In this document: positions 55,395 to 64,000 of the stretch, in pieces
How positions within the stretch are numbered: the stretch's first letter is position 1
How the letters are laid out: every line of letters starts with the position of its first letter
Source of the DNA: Salminus brasiliensis
Taxonomy: Eukaryota; Chordata; Actinopteri; Characiformes; Bryconidae
NCBI RefSeq assembly: GCF_030463535.1
Contig: NC_132888.1
Location: 8,351,581-8,415,580 of the forward strand
Length of the DNA stretch: 64,000 nucleotides
Direction of reading: 5' to 3'
Notes under the pieces: generated by a model
Seen by the model: only the letters and a program-made list of their open reading frames with translations
The model's database searches: none
What the model was told of the DNA's origin: nothing
Position numbers and translations under genes: made by a program

Positions 55395-55720
55395 CATAGT
55401 AAAAATACTATATCACGATATTTAAAGACACAATATTTTTTTTTGTTTCGCAATACACGATATTTATCATGATTCATGTAATCACAGACTAAATACATCA
55501 GTAGAGACAGATTCTTATAAACTGCTATTCAGATCCTCTCCTGTACTGAATACAGTGGGTTATACTCAACATCTGCTGCTCTTCATCTAATTAAACCAGT
55601 CTAATTACACTGTTAGTAATGAAACCTGCAGCTGATCAGTGTTTATTAAGCATTAACAGTATTCTTTAATATGCTGAGAAAAGCAAAAAATAAAATTTAT
55701 CATGATATGATACGTGTTTT
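55395..55720 (+). repeat. AT-rich MITE F, copy 1
   Basis: CACGATATT-type ends surround ATCACAGACTAAATACATCA, TTCAGATCCTCTCCTGTACT, CAACATCTGCTGCTCTTCAT and GATCAGTGTTTATTAAGC. The same blocks occur inverted at 58440-58715. Confidence 0.75.
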
Positions 55721-56554
55721 TAATGTAATCGCTCAAAGAAACAATTATTAAAGGGACCTTTATTAAGATTATTAGTTATTGCTTGTTTAACCTCACTGTG
55801 CGTCAAGACCTAACTGTAAACTGTAAGCTACTCTGTGTGTCCAGCAAAGAATTTCATTCCTATCATGAAGGCTGACATGCTGACAGCTTGTCTGTTGGCC
55901 CATGATGAGTCGTTTTGTAGTCAGAAGCTCTGGTGTCTTTGCATTGCTTGTGATGGTTCGTCTCCATGGTGAAGGCCAGCAAGGCAAACTAAGCCAATCT
56001 GACAAAGACGAAAGCCCTAATGATGATTTGTGCTCACCAGCATGAGCTCGTTATATATCTCCATAAATTAGACTGAGCTGGACTGTCAAATAAAAGGAAG
56101 GTTTCAATGTGGTTTGCACTGAATCATGACGAAGGGCCTGCATTTCTCCATCAGCACCGCCTTCTGCTGTGGCATTCCAGGAGAGTGAAATATGATCAGT
56201 TAATAATACTGATTGGCCAGGCTGTCAAGGCAAGGCATATGACATCACCGATGGCCTTTCTATGGCACAGAGCTTTGATCAAGGCTAGGTTGCCGAATAC
56301 CTGTATAGCAGCATTACAGAGAGAGAGTGGCCTAACATTAGCTGAGCCACTTCTCTACAATTAAAGCAACCTTTCCCTCATAGATAACATTGCTAAAGCC
56401 CTGATTTATGCTCAGCCTGACAACCTGACAGCATGTCTCTTCTGTTTGATCTGCTTTAGCTGCAATGACATGTCCTGTAGTTTGCTTCTGTTATGGCCCA
56501 GGAATGTAGACTATTTCTGCTTCTCCCTTCCATGTTCAGGATAAAAGCAAGAGA
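55721..56554. other. Unique intergenic DNA
   Basis: No gene or repeat is recognised. Confidence 0.5.
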
Positions 56555-57070
56555 TAAACCATAACATTAGCACCACTGACATGTGAAGTGACAAACATTG
56601 ATTATCTTCGTCTATAGAGGCTTCTGCCAAGGGGTGGGATGTATTAGGCAGCAAGTAAACAGTCAGCTCTTGAAGGTAATGTGTAAAAAGTGCAGGGAAA
56701 ATGGGCAGGCGTAAGAATCTGACCACTTTTACTAAGGCAAAATTGTGATGGCTTGCTGGCTGGAGGGTCAGAACATCTCCAAAACATCAGGCAGCAGGTC
56801 TTGTGGGATTTTCTGGAATAGAAGGTCAGTATCTACCAAAAGTGCTCCAAAAAAGGACAACCAGCGAACCAGTGACAGCATCATAGGCACCTAGGGCTTA
56901 TTGATTAGATCCATGGGGGCCCGACTTTACCAATTACAAGACTTATAGGATCTGCTGCTAAAGTCTTGGTGCCAGACACCACAAGGCACCTTTAGAGGTC
57001 TTGTGGAGTCCAGGCCTTGAATGGTCAGATCTGTTGTGGTGGCACAAGGGGGCCCTTCTTTAGTTGTAAT
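56555..57070 (+). mobile_element. Internally deleted Tc1-like element (family T1)
   Basis: It begins with the terminus CCATAACATTAGCACCACTG, then GCCAAGGGGTGGGATGTATT, TGGGCAGGCGTAAGAATCTG and GTCAGAACATCTCCAAAACA (N-terminal transposase). After GGGCTTATTGATTAGATCC it jumps to GGATCTGCTGCTAAAGTCTT and GGTGCCAGACACCACAAGGC (C-terminal end). About 700 bases of catalytic domain are missing relative to what I know of full-length relatives. Confidence 0.8.
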
Positions 57071-57164
57071 AATCCACTAAAACTTATCACCCAGATAAAA
57101 ATATTCAGATCTGGGCAACAGGACGGGATGCAGTAGAGGGACCCATTTGGTTGACATTTTCAAA

Positions 57165-57475
57165 TGACTAGAGGGATATAAAGCATTGAGCTGTGGAGCA
57201 GTGGAACTGTGTTCTCTGAAAAGATGGATGGTGCTCCATCCAGAACTTTTGGGATGGGTTGGGGATAAGGTGGGGTGGTGATCATCCAACCTCCTGACCT
57301 CACTAACACTCTTGTCACTGAATGCAATCGAATTCTCACAGCAATACTAGTAAAATCTAGTAGAGAGCCTGGAGAAAGTTACTCCAACAAAAGCAGAATA
57401 AACCATTTTTTATCTCCTTGATTTAAGCAGAAACAATGAATGAGCAGGTGTCCCAATACTTTTGTCCATAAAGTG
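57165..57475 (-). mobile_element. MITE family M1, truncated, minus strand
   Basis: TAGAGGGATATAAAGCATTG, GTGGTGATCATCCAACCTCC, CTAGTAAAATCTAGTAGAG and CCCAATACTTTTGTCCATAA follow family order. The right-terminal third is missing. Confidence 0.8.
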
Positions 57476-58329
57476 TATACTGTACAAACTCTGGTTTATT
57501 GTTTGAATGATTCCGATATTACAGTTTAAGGGGTTAAATCACCATAACAAGATGTACATCATAAATAAAAGCATGGTAAACAGCTGTAAGGACTGTTTGT
57601 GGAATGCTAATGTAGGTTAATGCTTTATGTCTATTAGATATTACAGCCATGGGCGTAAACTGTAGTTGCCATTACCTGTTACTGCAGTGTAACCTGCTAT
57701 GGTCCGGTTACACTCAACGTCTTATTCCTGTCATATTCCTGTGTACTTCCAAGAGGCGTTCACAGAAGCCAGTGTCCATCACAGTATCCCCAGAAATCTG
57801 AATCCGTCAGACTTCAGTGGGTCCTAAAGATAGGCTGAGGAGTTCCCTTCCTGTTAAAAGGAATTTGTTTAAGTCAGGATTCATTTTTTTCAGCATATAG
57901 CAAATCAGGTCTTTATTATGTATCAGAAAAATAAGATTCTATTCCAGTAGTTTGGAATTTGTGCATACTTTACTTTACACAACATACCCTGTGCTCATTT
58001 TCTAGATATATACTTGTAGGGCCACTCAGTAACAACAGTAGAAAATTCATTTTCACATAATCATTTTTCAATCTCGCTTTATCCCTTAAAATTAAACAGT
58101 TAAACATATGTATACAGTATATATAGTATGCACAAATTATATATCATATTGCTCATTAAAAAAGCAGTCCAGACTGAAACAGACAGAGCTCAATTGCTGT
58201 AGGCTGAATAGGTGAACATACTGTATACTGAGTTGTTTATAATAAAATAAGCTAATATGTGTCATTTAAATTCCAGTTCACTGTGTATAGATTTGATTAG
58301 CCTTTGGTCTTAGTCTCAGGTCTATCTTC
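57476..58329. other. Unique, AT-rich intergenic DNA
   Basis: No gene or repeat is recognised. Confidence 0.5.

Positions 58330-58332
<3 letters not shown>

Positions 58333-58388
<56 letters not shown>
58333..58388. repeat. (GA)n microsatellite
   Basis: About 54 bases of pure GA. Confidence 0.95.
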
Positions 58389-58391
<3 letters not shown>

Positions 58392-58439
58392 TTATATTTA
58401 GTATATTAGAGTATTAGTATCCTGATAAATTTATTTTTT

Positions 58440-58715
58440 TGTGATTAACAAAATGCTTTTTTTAAGCATATCGAGGATATTTTATAATAAACACTGATTG
58501 ACTGCACATTTCATTATAAACTTTAATTAGAGGTTTAATTAGATGAAGAGCAGCAGATGTTGAGTATAAATCACTGTATTCAGTACAGGAGAGGATCTGA
58601 ATAGTAGTTTATAAGAATCTGTCACTACTGATGTGTTTAGTCTGTGATTACATTTATTGTGATAAATTTTGTGTATCACGAAAATACTATATTGTGATAT
58701 AGTATTTTTACCATT
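58440..58715 (-). repeat. AT-rich MITE F, copy 2 (inverted)
   Basis: ATAATAAACACTGATTGACT, AGATGAAGAGCAGCAGATGT, CAGTACAGGAGAGGATCTGA and TGTTTAGTCTGTGATTACAT are the reverse of the copy at 55395-55720. Its outer end runs into the TA microsatellite. Confidence 0.75.
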
Positions 58716-58719
58716 TTGC

Positions 58720-58840
<121 letters not shown>

Positions 58841-58854
58841 AATTGACACAGAAT

Positions 58855-59014
58855 AATAGACAGACAGATAGACAGATATGGTATCTATATTTAACAAAAT
58901 ATTGGTTTACCAGATAGACAGATAGATAAATAGACAGACAGATAGATAGACAGATAGATAGATAGACAGATAGATAGATAGATATATAGATAGATAGATA
59001 GATAGATAGATAGA
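58855..59014. repeat. (GATA)n/(GACA)n microsatellite
   Basis: GATA and GACA tetramers are interrupted once by about 40 bases (58878-58910) and end in about nine pure GATA units. Confidence 0.95.
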
Positions 59015-60023
59015 TTATAAGGACCTAAGAGTGAAAGGAAAAAGGTCTAGAAACAGGCCTATATTTGACTGCTTTAAACAATCCACAACTATTTCACTAT
59101 ATCATTTTAGCCATTTGGCCATTTTAGCCTTAACAATGGTGTGGAATGTACCACATTTCCGTTATGACACACTGTCAGGTATAACGAATATCATTTTTGT
59201 GATCAGATCAGAAATGTGATTTATTTTTACAGCTATACAAAAATCCCTCTCAGTGTTTCTCAGGATGTGCATTAGCAGCCCCAAACTCTCTTCTCTCAAA
59301 CTGTTCGAGAGCACTGACTGCCCTCCTCTGGCAAACTAGAGACAATACAGCGTCCTCTCTAAGTGCTCCTCTAAACCATAACAAACCATGGAACATGAAA
59401 ACAGTATCAACAGTGGGTCAAACAGCTGTGCACACACATGTAGGCGTTTAGTACTGAAGGGTTTCATGGGAAATAAGCTGGATATAAATACCAGCAGGAT
59501 GCAGTTTTTTTTTTACTAATAATAAAAATGATCGACTCTGCTGGACTATGGAAACTATATATTAGATACACTGTATATGGACCAACCTTTTACAGGTCAG
59601 TCTTCAGCTTCATGCTTGTGAAGTCACCGCTTTGAGTCTCATTCATGGGTGTTACCATAAACCACAACAACTTCCTCTCGTCCCCTGCAGAGCCCTTTAG
59701 GTTACATGGTGGTTGTTTTTAATAAGATGTGGCCAATAAAGCATATATTAAGGCTACAGTACTATATTACCTTGTGTCTTGAGATATTATTTCATGGCCT
59801 CCATATCCCAGCTAACATCTCCATGTGGGGCCTCTATGGGTAGCCCAACTTGTTGACCCCACTGTTCAGGGTCAGTTTTTCTGGGCCCGGTTTTCTCAGC
59901 ACGGTTATCTAAGCATATTCAGGGCTACAGAATCGTTCTGTGGGAGGGCTTAGTGAACAGATCCACGACTGGCTCCATATTTGGGTCATACTGAGTCTTT
60001 ATATTTCCTATAAGTACAAAGAT
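59015..60023. other. Unique intergenic DNA
   Basis: No gene is recognised. A T9 run lies at 59505-59513. Confidence 0.5.
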
Positions 60024-60040
60024 AAAAAAAAAAAAAAAAA

Positions 60041-60146
60041 AAGGTAAAGGTGCACGTATCTGTCACTGTACAGCGAATTGTGTCCTCCACATTTGACCCA
60101 TCCGTGGTAGTGAACACACACACACACTAGTGAACTAGAGGAAGTA

Positions 60147-60212
<66 letters not shown>

Positions 60213-60366
60213 GCGGTGGGCAGCCAAGTCCAGCACCCAGGGAGTGAAGGGCCTTGCTCAGAGGCCCAACAGTGGCCCAACAGTGGCAGCTTGCTGAGCC
60301 CAGGTATCGAACCCACAACCCTGTTATCAATAGCCCAGAGCTCTAACCACTGAGCCACCACGGCAC
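60041..60366 (-). mobile_element. tRNA-derived SINE (family A), full length, with expanded (CA)n
   Basis: An A18 run (60024-60042) abuts the tail GGTAAAGGTGCACGTATCTG. GTCCTCCACATTTGACCCA, a (CA)n of about 58 bases (60152-60209), GCGGTGGGCAGCC, a GGCCCAACAGTGGC duplication, TATCGAACCCACAACCCTG (B box) and TCTAACCACTGAGCCACCAC (A box, 60339-60358) follow. Confidence 0.92.
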
Positions 60367-60576
60367 CCTAATAAGACTAGTGTTCCAGTTTAGCACTCTT
60401 CACATGCACAGACCCCCTGCCCAGTTCATCCAACATGGCCTGGCCTTAGTAACCATTTGGTCCTGCAGTGGAAAAGAGGCCAAAATATGTACAAACCCAC
60501 TCAAAGCCCATGCTTGCCTGTAACCCACCTGGCCCACGTTCCACCCATGTGAGCTTATATTATTTCATTTTAATTT
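60367..60576. other. Unique intergenic DNA
   Basis: No gene or repeat is recognised. Confidence 0.5.
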
Positions 60577-60930
60577 GTGGCCACAATTTATTATCTTGTG
60601 GGCTCTACATATTATTTCTTGGCCACTAGAAACTTAATTCGTGGCCTCATGTAATTATTCAGTGGGCTCTACATATTATTTAGTGGCCACTAGAAACTTA
60701 ATTTGTGGCCTCATGAAATTATTCCGTGGGCTCTACATATTATTTAGTGGCCACTAGAAACTTAAATCGTGGCCTCATGTAATTATTCCGTGGGCTCTAC
60801 ATATTATTTAGTGGCCACTAGAAACTTAATTTGTGGCCTCATGAAATTATTCTGTGGCTTTAATATATTATTTAGTGGCCACTAGAAACTTTATTTGTGG
60901 CCTCAAGATATTATCTTGTGGCCATGCCTT
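60577..60930. repeat. 64-bp tandem array with dimeric order
   Basis: The unit starts GTGGGCTCTACATATTATTT at 60598, 60662, 60726, 60790 and (diverged) 60854. A partial unit starts at 60918. The spacing is 64 in every case. Units 2 and 4 differ at one base. Units 1 and 3 share TCGTGGCCTCATGTAATT where 2 and 4 have TTGTGGCCTCATGAAATT. Confidence 0.95.
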
Positions 60931-61234
60931 ATTACAACAACTACCATGTCATCTAAGTGGCTCTGCAGAGTGCAGAGGATTTGCTGTACTGATGCTGAGT
61001 ATGGTGCAAACCATGCTGGGAGAGTATTTAATACATTTCTCAATTATTAAAACAATAACATTGTCTAATCGGATGAGATGTAGTTACTATCATTTACACA
61101 GTTTTCTACTTTTGTCAGATGCAGTTGACTGACGGAGTGATGTTTGGTGAACTGGCCACAAAACGGTAGTACAGGTTTATACATTTCTTTTCCTGAAGAA
61201 AAAGGTACAGATCCCTCCTGTGTTTCTACAGATC
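60931..61234. other. Unique intergenic DNA
   Basis: Two copies of ACAGATCCCTCCTGT lie at 61207 and 61230. No gene is recognised. Confidence 0.5.
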
Positions 61235-61440
61235 CCTCCTGTCTTTGTATATTCTGTATTTTGTGTAATTTTGTATTTTTTAATTATTTTTATATTTTTA
61301 TAGAATTTTTATATAACTTTATTTGAATATGTTTAGTATGTATATAGTTGTGTCTTCCTGTAGAGCATCAACCTGAGCCTCACCACAAATGTCCTGACAT
61401 GTTGTGCAAATGACAAATAAACCTGAAACTTGAAGGTAGG
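61235..61440 (+). mobile_element. LINE-like 3' tail fragment
   Basis: T-rich DNA is followed by CTGTAGAGCATCAACCTGAG, TGTCCTGACATGTTGTGC and a TGACAAATAAACCTGAAACTTGAA end typical of fish non-LTR tails. Confidence 0.45.
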
Positions 61441-61829
61441 CCAAACAAATGCAATTTAGCTTTTAGCAAACAGTAGTAGTTTCCTGACAAAGACATGTTT
61501 AGTGTCTGAAGTTGGCATTTTTAGTTTTGCAATGCAGCCAGCAGGCTACTGTAGTGTAAAATTAACAGAATGTAATGTAACCCAAATTAAGACAATTAGA
61601 TCAGTCTTATAGCACCTCTCCAAACTGACTTCACACCCAAAACAGGTCAAAGACAACCAACTACTATCTGGGAAAGTGGAAAATAGAGCAAATCAGATTT
61701 GTTGTCCTCTATTCTTTGACTGATTAGGTTTTATTTGTAGTGAAATGCACCAGTTTTCTACAGAGCTCCTAAAGTACCAATAATTAAAAAACATTTTTTA
61801 GAGACCTAAACCGTTCCATTCAGTAAATT
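61441..61829. other. Unique intergenic DNA
   Basis: No gene or repeat is recognised. Confidence 0.5.
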
Positions 61830-61839
61830 CATTCCCTCG

Positions 61840-63175
61840 ATAATAAAAGGTTGTTAATTGTTTATTAAATATGGGGAACTGTTTATGAAATGGAGAGAAT
61901 GGATTGTTATATCAAAAGGACGCTTTATTAAACGGAGTAAACAAATTATTATACTTATGGAACAGACTGCTTACCTGAGGGGATTTTTCTTTAAATAAAG
62001 GAATGATTTATTGTATAAAGGGTAGGATTTTATTTTTTTGATGAGGGAATGATTTATTAAATGAAGAGAGCAGATTATTATAGCGGGGGGGGGGGTTATT
62101 AAATCAGGGGAACAATTTATTAAATCAGGGGAACAATTTATTAAATCAAGGAAACAATTTATTAAAGCGGGGGGGGGTTATTAAATCAGGGGAACAATTT
62201 ATTAAATCAGGGGAACAATTTATTAAATCAAGGGAACAATTTATTACATCAAGGGAACAATTTATTACATGGGGGAACAATTTACTACATGGGGGAATTC
62301 TTATTAAATCAAGGGAACAGTTTATTAAACCGAGGGATTTTTTATTAAATTGGGATAACGATTTATTAAATCAGGGGAATGATTTATTAAATCAAGGGAA
62401 CAATTTATTAAATCGGGGGAATTCTTATTAAAGCGGTGGGATTTTTATTAAATTAGGGGAACAATTTATTAAATCAAGGGAACAATTTATTAAATCAGGG
62501 GAACAATTTATTAAATCAAGGGAACAGTTTATTAAATCAAGGGAACAATTTATTAAAGCAGGGGAACAATTTATTAAATCAAGGGAACAATTTATTAAAT
62601 CAAGGGAACAATTTATTAAATCAGGGGAACAATTTATTAAATCAAGGGAACAATTTATTAAATCAAGGGAACAATTTATTAAAGCGGGGGGGGGGGTTAT
62701 TAAATCAGGGGAACAATTTATTAAATCAAGGGAACAATTTATTAAATCAAGGGAACAATTTATTACATCAAGGGAACAATTTATTAAAGCGGGGGGGGGG
62801 GTTATTAAATCAGGGGAACAATTTATTAAATCAAGGGAACAATTTATTAAATCAAGGGAACAATTTATTACATCAAGGGAACAATTTATTACATGGGGGA
62901 ACAATTTACTACATGGGGGAATTCTTATTAAATCAAGGGAACAGTTTATTAAACCGAGGGATTTTTTATTAAATTGGGATAACGATTTATTAAATCAGGG
63001 GAATGATTTATTAAATCAAGGGAACAATTTATTAAATCGGGGGAATTCTTATTAAAGCGGTGGGATTTTTATTAAATTAGGGGAACAATTTATTAAATCA
63101 AGGGGACAATTTATGAAACCGGGGAAATGGTTTACTAAATTGGGGGAACAGATTATTAAATCAGGGGAACGATTT
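61840..63175. repeat. 21-bp minisatellite with higher-order duplication
   Basis: The unit is GGGAACAATTTATTAAATCAA and variants. From 62085, runs of 11, 9, 11 and 11 G replace a unit start (62085, 62169, 62686 and 62791). Spacings of 84 and 105 are multiples of 21. The block 62164-62480 recurs at 62786-63104 with a shift of 622-624. Because 21 divides by 3, a minus-strand frame of 158 codons (INCSLDL repeats) stays open. It is not a gene. Confidence 0.97.
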
Positions 63176-63229
63176 ATTTAATTATTTAATTATTTCATAT
63201 TTATTAATTATGTAATAATGTTTATTATA

Positions 63230-64000
63230 TTTAGAAAAAAAGAGCTCTAAACATCATTTTTTCCACCGGTTTTAAACATCATTTACCTTGATACTTTCCT
63301 TGATAGTCTCACTCCAGCTCATATCTGCATGTATTTCTGATGCTCGAAACGCCGCCCAGGCAGAGCTGGATTGGGCATCGCCAATGTCTCCACTTCTGCC
63401 CTGCTGCACTACAACCCCCCTCCGGCCGGGCACGTTTACTCACTCGCTCCCTGCGCTCTTAAATGGAGGATCGGCCCTCTGTAGGGGCGACGATTGCGAT
63501 ATATTTCACCCCCGGAGCAGAGAATGGGTCAGGTCGGTCGAAATTATCGGTGAACAATGATCAAAGCTGCTGTCAGCTCCAGGACGAGGAAACGCAGACG
63601 AAGAAAACAGGTTGGTGGAATGCAATGTAATCCAATGCTGTGTAGCGGTGGCAGATCCAGGTTCAGAAAGTCGAAATCCGCTCCGGGATTTTGCTCCGAC
63701 TGCCTGGACGGCTCCGCCGCGCGGAGCCGTCCAGGCAGTCGGAGCAAAATCCCGGAGCGGATTTCGACTTTCTGAACCTGGATTTCGGTTAGCTCGCATG
63801 TTAGCTCCTATTAACTTCATTAAACTCCAAATATCGACACGCAGTCGCTTGCATTAGGGACTGTACGCACATAGGAGTACCGTGACTTGCCGGTCGGCTG
63901 TGTTTTGGCCATTGATTGATGACTGCCGTCGACATTTGTGCAGCTTTGGTAGCCGGCTGTCGTGCTGTGTATATGTAAGCTGCCTGGCTAGCAAAGTGTG
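63230..64000. promoter_or_regulatory. CpG-rich region, possible promoter or first exon of next gene
   Basis: After 63 kb of AT-rich DNA, the stretch from about 63345 to 63960 is GC-richer with many CpGs (GCCGCC, CGCCGCGCG, CGACG, CCGGTCGG). It is the kind of region where a vertebrate gene starts. No confident coding exon is seen, and the window ends before one could be confirmed. In mammals the bhlha9 neighbours are ABR and the TUSC5/YWHAE side. Which gene would start here is unknown. Confidence 0.4.
63655..63783. repeat. Perfect 63-bp-arm hairpin with 3-base loop
   Basis: The left arm 63655-63717 and the right arm 63721-63783 are exact reverse complements over all 63 bases, with CGC as loop. 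The arms begin ATCCAGGTTCAGAAAG. Complementarity stops at once outside the arms. It sits inside the CpG-rich region and is itself GC-rich in its inner half. Confidence 0.98.

Noticed and set aside
60598..60917. Possible array of regulatory sites or small RNA genes
   Set aside because: No promoter boxes or conserved hairpin is evident. A simple tandem repeat explains it.
62428..62904. 158-codon minus-strand frame with INCSLDL repeats
   Set aside because: It is the 21-bp minisatellite read in frame. A period divisible by three keeps it open, and it has no gene context.
62085..63105. Possible CRISPR-like array
   Set aside because: The units are contiguous variants with no unique spacers. It is a eukaryotic minisatellite.

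Overview
The window looks like a piece of a teleost fish chromosome, probably an otophysan. The reasons are its low gene density, its AT-rich intergenic DNA, and a mix of repeats typical of such genomes: L2-like and Rex1/CR1-like LINE tails, Tc1-like transposon remnants, tRNA-derived SINEs, MITEs and long microsatellites. There is no bacterial or plasmid signature. The species call is inference.

Only one protein-coding gene can be supported. It is a single-exon bHLH transcription factor on the minus strand at 41112-41912, recognised as bhlha9, with a TATA-like box and a CACGTG E-box about 190-215 bases upstream of its ATG. About 160 bases beyond its stop codon lies a decayed partial copy of its own C-terminal coding region (40831-40955, same strand, one in-frame stop). 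This suggests a former duplication at the locus.

Layout. 1-7 kb: triplet-repeat tracts, a LINE end, an L2 fragment and unique DNA. 7-20 kb: a possible LTR, SINE, Tc1 and LINE fragments, and several copies of a foldback element. 20-32 kb: a 20-bp minisatellite, a long Tc1 relic, a SINE, a 114-bp direct repeat, and MITE and Tc1 remnants. 32-40 kb: GA, CT and CA tracts, SINE, MITE and L2 pieces. 40-44.6 kb: the bhlha9 locus with flanking unique DNA. 44.6-51.2 kb: a 350-bp tandem array built around a MITE end, two MITE families, a solo LTR nested in another MITE, and an L2. 51-60.4 kb: SINEs, foldback elements, a Tc1 derivative and long TA, CA and GATA tracts. 60.5-63.2 kb: a 64-bp tandem array with dimeric order, and a 21-bp minisatellite with a 624-bp higher-order duplication. 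63.3-64 kb: a CpG-rich stretch, perhaps the promoter or first exon of the next gene. It contains a perfect 63-bp-arm hairpin with a 3-base loop.

The most noteworthy observations are the perfect hairpin, the vestigial bhlha9 copy, the clean nested solo LTR with a 4-bp target duplication, the MITE-anchored 350-bp array with an exon-like insert, and the two higher-order tandem arrays. I found no genuinely new enzymatic or defence system. Similarity statements rest on reading the sequence and on memory of repeat families, since no search was run.
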